Assembly (NCBI GenBank): GCA_003255065.1
Contig: QAOA01003946.1
Coordinates: 1,488,120 to 1,552,119, forward strand
Source: Cercis canadensis
Taxonomy: Eukaryota > Streptophyta > Magnoliopsida > Fabales > Fabaceae
Length of the DNA stretch: 64,000 nucleotides
Direction: 5' to 3'
Made by a program: the position numbers and the translations under genes. Below the pieces are notes generated by a model, which worked only from the letters and a program-made list of their open reading frames with translations, searched no databases and was not told where the DNA came from. Shown piece by piece: positions 1 through 12,644 of the stretch (its first letter is position 1; every line of letters begins with the position of its first letter).

Positions 1-498
1 ATATGCAACATCCATAACAAAATGGTCATCTATTAGTGTGGTCCGTTAACAGCTGACGAAAGTGCTGACATGTCACCGTTAAATGCTTATGTGACACGTT
101 AAGGATTGAAGTGGCACACTAAATTGCCATGTAGGCTGCTGACGTGGATAAAGAAGGGAGAAAAAAAAAATTCACTTGGCACACTTCATGAAGTGGTGTC
201 GTTTCATCAAGTAGGTTCTGATTTGGTAATACTCTTCTTCCTCCCTTGCTCTGAAGTATACTTTGTGAACCCTAACCCCATCCTCCAAATCACCCGAAAA
301 GCTTGTGGTGAAGAACCTTGATGTTTGCCAACCTCGCTAGTGAAGAACCAGAACGTTCCACTTCAGCAAAAGTCTGAAATTTTACTTATTTTCTTGGAAC
401 AGACAAACAAATTCATAATACTTATGAGTCTAAAAAAGTGATGATCACCATGTGTTTCTAGCAGCATCTAACACAAAATGAGGGCACACGAATTGCAA
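1..498. other. No gene recognised
   Basis: AT-rich sequence with only short chance open frames. I see no conserved motif. The stretch at 491-498 (AATTGCAA) is the left copy of a possible 8-bp target duplication of the next element. Confidence 0.5.
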
Positions 499-2291
499 TG
501 TGTAAGCCAAACTGACCAAACCGAACCGAGAGAGTCGGTTTAATTTTTGGTTTATGTAGCTGAAAATTGAATGGGCCGGTTCAGTTCTCAGTTTTTATGA
601 AGAAAAACCAAAGTTGAACCGAACCGAACTAAGATGCGCAATACGACGCCATTTTACTTAATCCTCTTCTTCTCTTATACTCTCCGTCTTTTAACTCTCT
701 CCCAAGTCCCAGAATCAGAAATCCCTAACTCTCCCTCTCACTCTCCCGGAATTCCTTCACTCTCGGTCTCGGTGGCTACTGGCAGTGGCTCATCTTCCTT
801 CTCCATTGCTGGTGAGTTATGCTTCTCCCTATCTGTTTCTATTATGTTTTTGTTTCTACTTTCTGCTTCTGTTTGCTTGAGTTTAATAATGAAACTTGAG
901 GATTCTTTCAAGGGAATGCGTGGCTTGGTTCATAATCAGTAAGTTTGTAACTTGATGTGTAATGGCGGAGGGTGGTTCAATCTCAAAGATATTTTATGGA
1001 TAAGTTAATAATTCTGATCTCCCTCTCTTGCAAAATCATAGACTCAGTAAGGCACCGGAAGCTATTTTATGGAATGCCCTTTAAGGATGTAGTTTCCTAG
1101 AATATGATGATCAAAGGGTGTTTGGATTGCGCCGATTTTATTATGGCCCTGAAGCTATTCGACAAAATGCCTGAGAAGAATGTTATTTCTTGGACAATGA
1201 TTTATTTTAGTTTTAGTCTTTGAGACATTGTCTACTTCCAAGGTTATTTGATTACTTCTACTTATTTGTCACTTGTTTTAGACATTTGATGACTTGTGTT
1301 GAATTCTAGTTATGAGACATGTTAGACTGTGTAGACTTGATGATTTGTTGTTGAATTCTAGTTATTGGACCTGATTTATTGATGATTAGTTTTTTAATTC
1401 ACTTGTTTGTCTTTGTGACTTTTGTGTATTTTATGAATCTATATACGGGAGAATGCATATATATATATATTCTTACTAATTATATGCTAAATTTGCCACA
1501 TGAGCATTTAACTAGGTGTGTATAATTTTGTTAAGTTTCACTAACAACAACCTAACAGATAACTATTTTGATGGCTGAAAATTAGGGACTTAAGTGGTTC
1601 CAAAAATTCTTCTTCGCTCTCTCCCAACTCAAAATTTCCCTTCTATGTTTCTAGTATTTTTCACTTGTAAATCCTTTTTTCTGACACCTGATTCTATTCA
1701 CCAATAATAAAAATATGGCTCTGTCAAATTTGTTTTGGAAGGCTATAGCCTTTTTTTTGAAGTTAAACTTTTGCATGGAAAGCGGTACCTTGGAGGATGA
1801 AGGCAAATGGTCTTCTATGGCCGTTTTAATTCCATATATTTTTGTTATGTGTTTTAGGAGTTCACTAGCATGGGTGTGTTGCGTTTATTAGAGCAGAAAG
1901 CCAGCAATGGATTTCCCCCTCCACATCATCTTTGGGGCTATATTATATAATATAGTCTGGGCTTCTTTGTGGGTTTCTGCAAATGGTTTTGTTAGATATG
2001 CAAACGGACTGGAAAGCTGTTATGAGCTTTTTTCTTTCTTTTTTTTTGGTTGATTTGTTGATATGCCTTGTATTTTTTTGAGAATTATAGTAGCTCATGT
2101 TATGTGACTATGTGAGCTTTGATTTTCAGCTCTTTGTTAGCTTCATTTTTTGGCTTTCTTTCTGTTCAAATTTGGAAAAATGAATTGTGTAGATTTTCTG
2201 GCAAAACCGACCAAACCGTACTGAACCGAGATGGTTTGGTCAGTTCAGTGTTGGTTTGGGGTGTAAACCGAACCGGACCAAATACACCCCT
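499..2291. mobile_element. Possible hAT-like element with captured gene pieces
   Basis: The octamer AATTGCAA occurs at 491-498 and again at 2292-2299, immediately outside sequence that ends ...ACACCCCT on the right, a common end of plant hAT-type elements. Just inside both ends are stretches rich in AACCGAACC / GGTTTGGTT. The left end lacks the expected AGGGG part, so the terminal repeat match is weak. Inside are a short reading frame at 634-813 followed by a donor-like GT, and a PPR fragment. Judged from an 8-bp repeat at the right offset plus end motif only; a chance match cannot be excluded. Confidence 0.35.
1062..1202 (+). pseudogene. Fragment of a PPR (pentatricopeptide repeat) gene
   Basis: One frame encodes about 47 residues with the hallmarks of plant PLS-class PPR proteins: a KDVVS-stop-N-MIKG block, then ALKLFDKMPEKNVISWTMI, the classic end of one repeat and start of the next. 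The conserved Trp after KDVVS is replaced by a TAG stop (TGG to TAG). The match starts and stops abruptly with no open frame either side. It is therefore a non-functional piece, possibly carried by the surrounding element. PPR proteins bind organelle RNA; this fragment cannot be expected to do so. Confidence 0.7.
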
Positions 2292-2299
2292 AATTGCAA

Positions 2300-3305
2300 G
2301 TTATCATCAAGATGATCCATATAAAGAAGGTAACGTCAATACTTTGTCTAATAAAAACCATATGACGTGCTAACAGTCTTAAAATCTATAGCGAGTATAC
2401 AATAGAAAGATTCCCAAGATTGCTTTTTTCAATTTGTGCTTCATTCTTGTGTCTAACATTGATTCAAGGCCATTGCATTTGTCAAATTCTTTTATTTAGA
2501 TTTATCGGAAATGAATGATATATTATTTACCTGCTTGTCTAAATCAGAAGTAGACACTCATGCTGCTCTTTTGTCGGAATAACAGGAAATTATAATCCAC
2601 TGTCAAGCCCAGTCCCCATCAGAGTGAAATCCATGGACCATCCAAATGAAAACATAATGGGAAACCAAACAATGCAAAAACTCTCACTTCTTCCAAAGTT
2701 GTTTGAGGATCTTTTGAAATTAGCAGGTATAACTACATTCAAGATGCATGTATGCTTTCAAAAGATTCTGAACTGATTACAACACGTTTAAGGTTCCAAT
2801 GGTATGAAGAAAAGAAAAGAACCTAATTACTGGGCCTTAGTATAACCTAAAACAAGAAGGGGACAATGAGTTAATCTAAACCCTTTATTGGCCATTAAGT
2901 TACTTATGCTTTATTCCTGCATTAATTAAACATAGGGAACAGCAGAATACATGACAACATAACTGTTGAATTTCATGTACGCAGAGAAAAAGTTTGGAAA
3001 GAGAATTAGTAAAATTCTTATGGCTGATGGCTCAGAAGTAGAAGAACTAAGCACCTTATGAAAGGATGATGAGTTATATATATCTTTTGAAGAGCAAATA
3101 AGAACTGAGCAAAGGCTGGTCTGTTTGATATGTTGATATATTAAGTGATAATTCTGACCATTTTGGCAATCTACTTGGCACTTGCCATGCTACACTACAT
3201 GATAACGAGAAAAACATGCAAAGATTATGGTTATGTGAATTTCTTGTTTATAAATCATATCTCTTGTAAAATTGAGGTATAGATTTATATCTTTCTTACA
3301 GCTTT
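2300..3305. other. No gene recognised
   Basis: AT-rich intergenic sequence downstream of the minus-strand coiled-coil gene; it should include that gene's 3' UTR near 3250-3305. I found no other coding signal. Confidence 0.5.
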
Positions 3306-4580
3306 TTAGTCTCTGTTGTTGAGCATGTCCAGAACAGCATAAGCAGCTTTTTGAAATTGCTCCTTCTCTTCATCCAAGGTTTTCTTCCTCTCAAGAGCAG
3401 AACCTTTGCATTTCTCTATCTCTTCCTCTATGATAGCAGAATTTTGATTAATTTCACTGCAGAGGGTTCACCAAGGAAAAAAGACAGAGATAAGAACAGA
3501 TATTTGTTAGAGAGAGTACACAGTAATCACAACTTGCAAGTTGAAATGTGTTAACTGAGCAAAAGAAAGAGAGAAGCCCTAACTTGATTGGTGTCATAGA
3601 ATATGATAATCTTTATGATAATATGAAAAAATGTAAAAAGCAACTTCCATTCCGAGACATTCGCAAATGTTTTGAACAAAGAATATACACGCTAGAAAAT
3701 CTAGTGCTTTGATAAAAGGGGCTAACAGTAACAATATCAAAATATTGCATAACAATTAACAAAGGAACAGACCATTAATGTGTGTACCCGGAGAGAGAGT
3801 GAGTGTTTCTGCTAAAAAATACCGAAGAAACAGAGAAAAGAAAAAACCCTAAGGTCTCGTATCTCTTTCTGATCGGAAATGAACAAAGAAGCAATGTTTC
3901 TAAAGTTAATAACGATCATCCAGCTCACTTAATCATCTTAAGCATGTTCTCCATTGCACCTTGGACTACATTTGATATGTCTGCATGATTGAGCAGAATA
4001 ATCAGAAATTAACGCAAACGGAGAAGAAAACCAATAATCACTTATATGACACGGAGAAAATTGTTATCAAGCAGTAGAACAAGCTAATGTCTCAAACAGA
4101 GTAAAACTGATAACCTAAACAGCATTCTCAAAGGTAGATGAAAATTTTAACTACGCTAAGGTCATACAACGTCTCAGTTCTAACAATTCAAACGTTCGAA
4201 TTAACGCTGAGTTCATCATCTATATATGAACTCATAGTCCATAAAAAGATCATCATAACAAATGATTTTGAAACAATGTGACGTTCAAGATAAACAGAAG
4301 AAATACTTGCCCTAACACAACGATTTAAACATCCTGGAATACTTTTTCGTAACACGGTTGAATTCGATAATTAATCAATTCTATAGAAATTATTCAAATT
4401 CTGGAATTCGAGGGCAAGATCGAAAGAAAATTGGAATCGATAGCAGAAGCAGAACTTCGACAAAAGTAATAAACGAGGAACCAATTAGGAGGAGATGGAA
4501 AAGGAAAGAACGAAGGACTAACCGAAGACGAGAGAGGAAAGCTGATTCTCGGGTTGTGGAGGAGGTGCTCTGTCCGCCAT
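3306..4580 (-). CDS. Small coiled-coil protein, 86 aa, family not recognised
   Basis: Three exons on the minus strand: 4523-4580, 3929-3980 and 3306-3456, all with GT-AG boundaries and phases that fit (58, 52 and 151 nt, total 261 nt). The start MADRAPPPQPENQL is the first ATG in frame; an in-frame block upstream was not seen. Residues 1-14 are Pro-rich. Residues 20-60 are amphipathic (DISNVVQGAMENMLKMINEI), and residues 47-75 are a highly charged Glu/Lys coiled coil ending in LDMLNNRD. There is no signal peptide or membrane segment, so a soluble adaptor or complex subunit is the likeliest role, by inference. I do not recognise the family. A TA microsatellite lies about 75 bp upstream at 4654-4676, in the likely promoter. 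Confidence 0.8.
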
Positions 4581-4944
4581 TGCTATTCACCCAAGCACAG
4601 TCGTTCTTGTTGGGAAGGAGGGAAATCAGAATGCCCAAACTGTCACTCGAGCCATATATATATATATATATACATATAAGTCGCGCTTCGCGTATTTTTT
4701 AAGTTCGCTTTTTTGGGCCCCAGCGTATTTTTTAGGCTAGGTACTTTTTTTTTTTGTTTTTGGGCTGAGCGTATTTCTAAGGCTAAGTGACTATGTTGGA
4801 GTATGTTTTAATAAAAATAAAATATTTTTATTTGAATAAAAGTTTCTTTTCTTTTTAATTTCTTTAAACATTCCCTCAAAAAAGAATTTCTTATATTACG
4901 TAACGTTGTACCCTATTTCTTCTGACCTTGGACGATTTGGGTAT

Positions 4945-6593
4945 GGACAAAATTTATGTAAAGTTTTATAGGTGCTGATGGTGTTATTTTTTTATTAGAA
5001 CATTACATGTGTATTAATTTTACAACTCAGTACTATTTCATTTTTTTTTTAATATTTTTTAAAATATCACATTCACCCCAACGCCTAATTTCTCTCTCTT
5101 TCCCACCCACCACTACGTCCATCATTCCTTCTGTAACAATAGTTGCCACGAAAATCTTAAGAGAGAAGAAAAGCGATCAGTATTAGACCCATTAGGCTCC
5201 GGATCCAAGAATGACTATTAAATTGGAGAAACACGGCCAAAACTCAGAAAAGATGACTATGTGCTCTAAATTTCTAGTGGAAAATAGAGGATCGAGTACT
5301 CATCGCTTTCTCCGACAACTACCCTAACACCATGTGTGTTTGTTAGTATGATGATTTATGTTGCATAGCCTTAAATGCATCTTTCTTATTGTTCTTATTT
5401 CTAAACCCATTATGATTCAGTGGGAATGTGCAGGAGAATCATCTAAAAATGGCTCAGAAAATATTATTGCTAGAAGACCGACAATTGGCAAAGGTGCCAC
5501 ATATGAATACAATCCTACAAAATTGTTGCTTAATTGGGTTGGATGGTCAATTCCACAATCCCAAGGAAGTAGAAGTTCCAAAAACTTGATAGCTCAAAGA
5601 TGATCATTTAAAGTTCATCAGAGTCCAAGTGTAATGCCAGAAGGAATGCCACACCAAATGAACCATGAACCTGGCCTTTTGACTCAAAAATTGTAGTTTT
5701 AAAAAGTTATTACCGAAATATAACACATTTGAAAGTATTTACACAAATATTACAATTTAAAAAAAAAAAAAAAAAAAACTTTTTTGCAAGTGGTGGACCC
5801 TATCGAACACGCAGTGGGCCAGTCAGCGTGTCCCCACTGAACATGCCACAGCTCAGCTGACGTGTCCCAATTTTGTAATTCTTCCCTCTACCTAAACTGT
5901 CAGCATCCATTTCTTTTTCTCTTTCCCACTCCATCAGCCCCCGCCCCCTTCCCTCTTTCCTTTCTTTCTCTCTTTCCGCCCCTTTCTTTTTGTTTCTAAA
6001 GGATCCATCAGCCCCCCCTCCTCTCTCTCCTTTCTGTGGGACACGCCAGCTGAGCTGTGGCATGTCTCGTGGGGAAACGTTGACTGGCCCATGGCGTGTT
6101 CGGTAGGGTCCACCACCTGCGAAAAAGTTTTTTTTTTTGTTTTTAAATTTTAAAAAACTGTAATATTTGTGTAAATACTTTCAAATGTGTTATATTTTGG
6201 TAACAAATTTTTAAAACTACAATTTTTGAGTCAAAAGGCCCCATGAACCTTGGTTTTGGTTCCCTAGTCCAACCACTATTTGGGATGCGCCTGAATTTTT
6301 GCTAGACTCTAGCACCACCGTGTCCTCCACCACCACCTCCTTCACGGCTCCAATTAGCGCCCCCCATAATTCTTTCACTTCGCTTAAATCGAATCCAACA
6401 CCCTATGGAATCATTAGGGACGCAGTGGTGGGTGGGAAAGAGATAGAAATTAGGCATTTGGGTGAATATGGTATTTTGAGAAATATTAAGAGATAGATTA
6501 TGTGGTGTTGAGTTATAAAATTAATACACATGTAATGTTCTAATAGGATAATAGCACCACCAGCACTTATGGAACTTTACATAAGTTTTATCC
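4945..6593. mobile_element. Inverted-repeat element, possible Pack-MULE (outer of a nest)
   Basis: About 190 bp at 4945-5130 is repeated in inverse orientation at about 6410-6593; shared landmarks include ATTATGTAAAG-type ends, AGAACATTACATGTGTATTA and CTCTTTCCCACCCACCACT. The element starts GGACAAAA and ends TTTTATCC, a G-start like Mutator ends. The flanking 9-mers TTTGGGTAT and TTAGTTTAT agree at only 6 of 9 positions, so the target duplication is either decayed or wrong. The interior (5131-5662 and 6251-6410) has exon-like reading frames, one containing RRPTIGKGATYEYNP, that I do not recognise; they may be a captured host gene. A second element is nested at 5673-6240. Confidence 0.6.
5673..6240. 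mobile_element. Foldback MITE, nested in the outer element
   Basis: The 568 bp begin GGCCTTTTGACTCAAAAATTG and end with its exact inverse. The arms extend about 200 bp each (5673-5875 and 6045-6240), and the middle is CT-rich. The flanks carry a perfect 10-bp direct repeat, CCATGAACCT, at 5663-5672 and 6241-6250, which supports insertion. Arm landmarks are GAACACGC, GGGCCAGTCA and GACGTGTCCCAATTTTG. The element at about 25065-25795 shares these, so they appear to be one family. A target duplication of 9-10 bp suggests a Mutator-type origin. No coding capacity. Confidence 0.8.
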
Positions 6594-9500
6594 TTAGTTT
6601 ATTGTATAATTTATTTTGATTTATTATTAATGTATAATTTTATATTATTATCATTAAATAAAAAATATCATATCATCAAAATAATTAAGAAGGTGATTCT
6701 ACCAAACCATCTAGGGCGGCTGAATCAAAAACTGAATTACACTTCATCATGTGGTTCGGTTCAATTCAAGTTTGAGAGAGAAAAAAGATTGAAATTGAAC
6801 CAAACTGAATCGACCAAACTCAATTTGGTTTAGTTCGGTGGTTGATTTGGTTCAAAAAAAGAACAATGAAGAGATGGAGAGATATGGAGTGGAGAGAGAA
6901 GGAGATCGATGGGTGGAGAGAAAAAGAAATCGATAAAAGGTAGAAAGAAATAGATGGAGATCGATGGAGAGAGAAAGGGGATGAAGATCAATGGTTAATT
7001 TTGTCTCAGAGAAGCTTCCCACAGCAACCAGTCGGCTTTCTCTACCTTGTCTTCATCTGATTGTTTTTTCTTGGTGCTGGATAAAATCCCAGTGTGTCTA
7101 CTTCTTCTTCTCATTCTCTTTTTCTCTGTCTCTCTCTAGTTGCAGCTTCTTTGTCTCTCTCTAGTTATCGCTTCTTCCTCTCTCTATTGAAAGTTGAAAA
7201 CATTGTAAACTTTGGAATAGGGAAATCGATTGTGAGAAGGATAAGGGTTTTAGGGTTAAGTTCAAAATGACGTAGTTTTGAGGGATTAAAAATTATTGTA
7301 TGATGCATTAGTTTATGCGGTGCAGTTCGGGTTTATATGCGGGTTGAAATCTCAAAACTGACACCCTAACTCGCAGTTAATTGGTTTATTGCTTTTTGGG
7401 CCGAACCAACTCGATAGGTGCAGTTTGAATGATTTGATGAATGCGGTTTGGATCAGTTTGGGAGGGTTGTACAGGTTGACCTGCTCTGTAACACCCCTAA
7501 TTAACCATCATATAGATTATAAATGTGATATTAACTATACGTTGACTCTTAAAATTAGATAGAATTACTAATATAATTATATACATTTTGTGAAAAAAAA
7601 TAAAATGTGCCTTATAGTACTTGTTTTTTTGTTAATTGAATGCTACACAATAAGATATCATATTCTCTCCTAAAATTTCATATCACTCTTATTTAATAGG
7701 CTTTGAACTGAATATCTCTTTCATCTAGTACCAACTACTAAGAGCTCAACCATTAGATAGTACTCTTGGGATCATCTTCTAGTACTTTAATTCATCTTTA
7801 GTCTTCGTTCATAAATTAATGCCTAATTTTTATTTCTGATAATTAATCGGAAATAAAAATATATATAATAATAAGTAGTTACCCGTCTACCACACAAATC
7901 TATAATCAATCTAATTTATCCAAGTTGGGTTTTACTTAAATCTCTGTATTAAAAAAAACATGAACATATACGCAAATATTGTGATTGGCTTAGTTTATCG
8001 AATTTGGAGAAACCAAATCTACCTTACAATTTCTCCACAATATGTTAGCAATTACAATAAAATGCACTAAACTATTAAGAAATACAGATTGCTTGAGTGG
8101 CATATCTTACATGTTCACGTGTATTCTCTAACCATGGCAATGCTTGAGAAAACTGTACGAAAGAGATTATAATAATACTAAGTTTCATAATCCCCCTGCA
8201 AGAATTTTTTGGTACTAGCAAACATAGGAAGTCCCACATGGAGACATAAATTAGAAAAATTATAACAGCTTAAAACCATTTTCGTTTATTGATAAAGTGG
8301 TTGTAAAAACCATTGAGTAATTTGTGTTATCTATTAACGGTGATTGCTAAGTTATACTATTTTTAAAATATATGTAACATTATCCACTCTTTTATTGGAG
8401 GTTTTTAGTAGGATTTAGAGGTTAAATTTAGTGTAATTCTGAAGATTTTAAAAAATTGAGTCATATAATATAAATTATAATGTATTATTTCTCATAAAAT
8501 GTAAGAACGGAAAGATATAAAAAAATGTGTCAAACAAAAAATTTAAATTTTACAAAAAATGGAATATAATATTCTTTCCTATATCATATTGTTTTTGTAT
8601 TTTATAATGAATCATATGTTTTGTTACTAAGTAACTCAATTTTTTAAAATTTTCTCAATCACATTGAAATTACTAGTAAGTTCCACTAAAAATTCCCAAA
8701 TCAAGGGAGTGGGAAGCCCTTCAAGTTTAGTCTGGTATACGTCTATCAAGTTTATATATTAGTTTAATATAATATCTCGAATAACAATGTTATCATGGTC
8801 GATATAGAAACTGCAGCACCAAGGAAGATTATATTTTTGCTTTATTTATTATGCGAATTATGATTAGTTTGGAAGTGATTGAAATACTTTAATGGAACTA
8901 ATTATATAATATGTTATAGATCGGTTCCGATTGGAATATTAGATAACAATGATTCAATGGTGCCATATACATTTAGCTATTTTTTTTTTTTTTGGATCAT
9001 TCAGCCCTTGTTTAGGAATAAAATGAGGAAGAAAGAAAATTAGAGAAATGAAAGGCATAACGCAAAATAATTTCTTTTTCTACATTATTATACTATATTA
9101 TATTATAATTATAAATGAAACATTGGACTTTGTCTCTTAATTATTTTTTTATTATAAAATAAAATATAAAAAAATGAATTATAGAATATAGGTAACATAT
9201 GTTGAATTATTTTAAGTTAGTTATTTGTATAATGAAATGAACAATTTTTTAAAAAATTATGTAATTATTATGTGTAAATTATAATTATTTTATTTAATAT
9301 ATTAATTTTTTGTTTGATATTTAGTATATGATTGTTGAATATGACAAGTTTATACTTTGAGTAATAATTACATACTAAATAAAATAATTATGTATTTTAT
9401 ATATGATAACCACTTAATTTATAAAGTATTTTGATTATTTTATTATGCAAGTCATTAATTTAAAAATAAATTTAATATTTATTACCTAAAATTAAATTCA

Positions 9501-12500
9501 ACATTGATTATCTATTATTACTTTTCTTAATATAAAATTTATATAAAAAAATTAGTATTGTAACTAATATTGATAGATAACAAAAACATTTAAATATTTT
9601 TTATATTTATAAGATATGTCATATAACATAAAAATAATTAACGTATAAATAATATTTGTATAAATTAATTATTTTTAAATTTATTTGAAAAATAAATTAC
9701 TTATATTTTATATTAATATAATAATAATTTATTTATGTGGTATAATAAAATTTTCATAACTTAAAAAAAATTCGGAAAAAATTCCGAATATAATTCAAAG
9801 GGGAAAGAAACGCAAACCGTAAAAAAGAAAAATCGTCAAATCTCATTTTAGAAGCCATTGAGATTAGAACACGTGCGCCAGCCAGAGGATTTGGACCCCA
9901 TGAAAAGGGGCGTACAAGATAAAACGTAGTACGGGAAAAGGTCTAAATTCGGAAAAAGGAAAAGCCAAATCGTCGGTTCACTACTGACACATATGTGACA
10001 CAACTACACAAGAGTGACGCTCTCGTTTCATTAAAAAAAAGAAAAAAATAGTAAAAGAATCTTCTCATCAAAACCGTTGGGTACTCTGGAGATACGTGAT
10101 CAACCGTACACGTGCCTAGTCTCCGCTCAGTACTAAAATCCGAAAAATTGAAGGACACAAACGACAACAATGACTGGGCATCTTAAAGTTACGAAGGCCA
10201 AAAACAAAACTAATTAACCTCTGGTAATTGATATTTCTATGGTAGACTTTAACCATGGTAAGGTTAACTTTCTATAGTGACGTGGCACTGCCATGTTTTT
10301 TCTTTTTGACCTTTTTTGCGCTAAAAGTGGCATTTTTTAGTTTGGTATATTTACTCGGCGACTCGGAGGCACTAGCAAGCCTAATTTGACATTTTCGAGA
10401 TTTAAGTTTAGCTTTATTTTCTTTGACTAAGTAAGTTTATATGTGGTTACACGCGCTATCAATATCTTTTACCATTTTATATTACTTTAAATTTTATCTA
10501 ATAAAATAATCTGAGTTCTCTTGATATTTTTTAAGGCTAATTTTTTCTGTTAAATTCAAATATATATATTTTTTGTCTTAATAGTCATTTTGATTGTTGT
10601 GATGTCAAAAAAAAAAAAATCATTGTAATGTCTTTGCCCCTAGATTTGGATTAGATTTCTTGTCGTGTATCAAAGTTGAAAATGATGCGAATTTGAAGAA
10701 AAAGAAAATGGGAGTTTTATGCTGCCTAAAATAATGTAATTAAATGTCATATTGATCTCTATCCTATATACTGTTTAAAATTATACTTTGTCACATTAAT
10801 ATAAATATAATTTGAAATTTTAATAAAATTCAAATTAAGTCAATTATATTAATATAATACAATATTGAACNTCAATTATATTAATATAATACATTATTGA
10901 ACTAAAAAATATATAATACATCTCTCAAGAAAAATATATATAAAACAATATAAAATAACACAAAATATAAGATAATATTAATCTGATACTATGTCACAAA
11001 TAACAAACCCCAAAAGAAAAATGAATCTACATAAGACATGATTATGCAATTTCTTTACATGCGAACTTTTCTTTCATTATTTTTTTTGTAATTAAAATAT
11101 TTATCTCTTTGTATTTATTTGATAAATAAATATTACTTAATATTCAACTGTAATAAAATGGAAAATGCTCACATATATTTCCATTGTCAAACCTATTTTA
11201 AAGATTTTTTGCTTGTTCTACAAAACCTTATTTTTCTCAATTCATCAATCATCCTTTTCAATCCATAGATTTTATACTATCAACTCTTTTTTTTTTTTTT
11301 TTATGTATCAAATTTTTTACCAAATAGAGTAAGTTAACCACAATGTGACGTAACTACCCTCTAAGGGAGAGGAGGAGGGAGCGGGGGGGCCGTGGGAAAG
11401 AAAGGTTGAAAAGGAAAACCAAAATTGGTGAGGGTATGAGAGTCGGTTCAACGTCTCCATTACGGAAGAGAAGAAAGAAGAATTTAAAAAGCAGCAGTGT
11501 GTTGCAGAAACTCTGGGCGAGTAATGGGCCTGGTTACCTCAGTCAACTGAGCAGGACCATGATAAAGGACCGTGACCCCCCTCTTCCCCTTTGTCAGTTT
11601 TAAATCAGTCTCAGCTTTCGTTTGTCGTTTTGTGATCACTCACGCAGAAAAGCCATTCACACTGTTCCCCCTTCTCTCTCTCCTTTCCTTTGCCGTATCC
11701 TCCAATCTTACTTTTCCTTCAATGCTGCCAAATGTACAACCACTCTCTTTGCCACGTTAACCAACAACAGGAAATCACTTATGGTAACCTATAAAAAGTA
11801 ACAATTAAAAGCTCTATCTCTTTATTTTTTAATCATTCATTATCACTTTCCCTTTCATTGTTATAATAATTTCAAAAAACAATAGCCTAATTTCTTACAT
11901 AAAATTGAAATATTATGATGTTTAGATAAAATAATCTCAATGGTATACAGATAATATTACTACAAATTCAATGGAATACTGATTGATGATATGGATATAA
12001 ACATTTTGAAGGAAAAGAAACTTGTGCTGTTGCTTGAATGTACAACAGCTTCTATCCATGAATCAATACAAATTAAAAAATTAATAAAAAAAAGTTAGAG
12101 GTGTTTTTCTTTTGCTGTATAGTATATGATGGTGGATTTTATTACATTTTCCATGGTGTAACATATTATTCACAGTCTTATCCCCTAATATCTAATATTT
12201 TTAGTTTTATTACATATTTTTTATTAAAATAAATATAGTAACACCCCAAAATTGAATTTTCTATTGGAGATGTAAGTTTGAATCAGGTATTCTTTAATTA
12301 AACGGAGCCAAGTAATTTTCATGTAGACACAACGTGTAAGACAGTTATCTTAATGAGGTTAATAGCCCTTTAACCTAATCCATGAATTATGATCAATTAT
12401 CCAAATTAGTCCTATTTTGATCAGCACTGCTCTACAATGAACCTTTGAGCAAAAACGGGAAAGTACGGACAAAATAGAATCCTGTGGGCAAATACACTAT

Positions 12501-12540
12501 CGTACTTTTGTACAATACATTAATTCTAGAGAGAGTGAGT
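6594..12540. other. Gene-poor AT-rich stretch
   Basis: No supported gene. 6690-7500 has GGTTCGGTT-rich ends and a GA-rich middle (6870-6990) and resembles a decayed hAT-like element, but I could not find convincing ends. 8300-9780 is extremely AT-rich. 9780-10400 contains CACGTG motifs (about 9871 and 10110), which can be G-boxes but prove nothing alone. 11340-11770 is locally GC-richer with short chance frames. An N at 10871 is flanked by a direct repeat. The right end should include the promoter of the FLZ gene. Confidence 0.45.
10840..10902. repeat. 31-bp direct repeat split by an N
   Basis: The 31 bases at 10840-10870 and 10872-10902 differ by one base, with a single N at 10871 between them. 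This looks like two contig ends that overlap but were abutted rather than merged. Confidence 0.75.
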
Positions 12541-12607
12541 GAGTCAATTCTAGAGAGAGAGAGAGGAGTATTTCAGAAGCTCACTGCTTCGCTGATTTTG
12601 AGGCATG

Positions 12608-12608
<1 letters not shown>

Positions 12609-12641
<33 letters not shown>
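12609..12641. repeat. (GA)n microsatellite in probable 5' leader of the FLZ gene
   Basis: An uninterrupted GA tract of about 32 bp, preceded by shorter GAGAG runs at 12532-12568. It lies about 0.9 kb upstream of the FLZ start codon. A likely leader intron (donor near 12757, acceptor CTGCAG ending at 13536) would place the tract in the first, untranslated exon or core promoter. Confidence 0.7.

Positions 12642-12644
<3 letters not shown>

Noticed and set aside
6690..7500. GGTTCGGTT-rich sequence with a GA-rich middle, ending GTAACACCCCT, as another hAT-like element.
   Set aside because: Only the right end looks right. The left TAGGGCGG and the flanking AACCATC do not line up as an 8-bp duplication, so I did not call boundaries.
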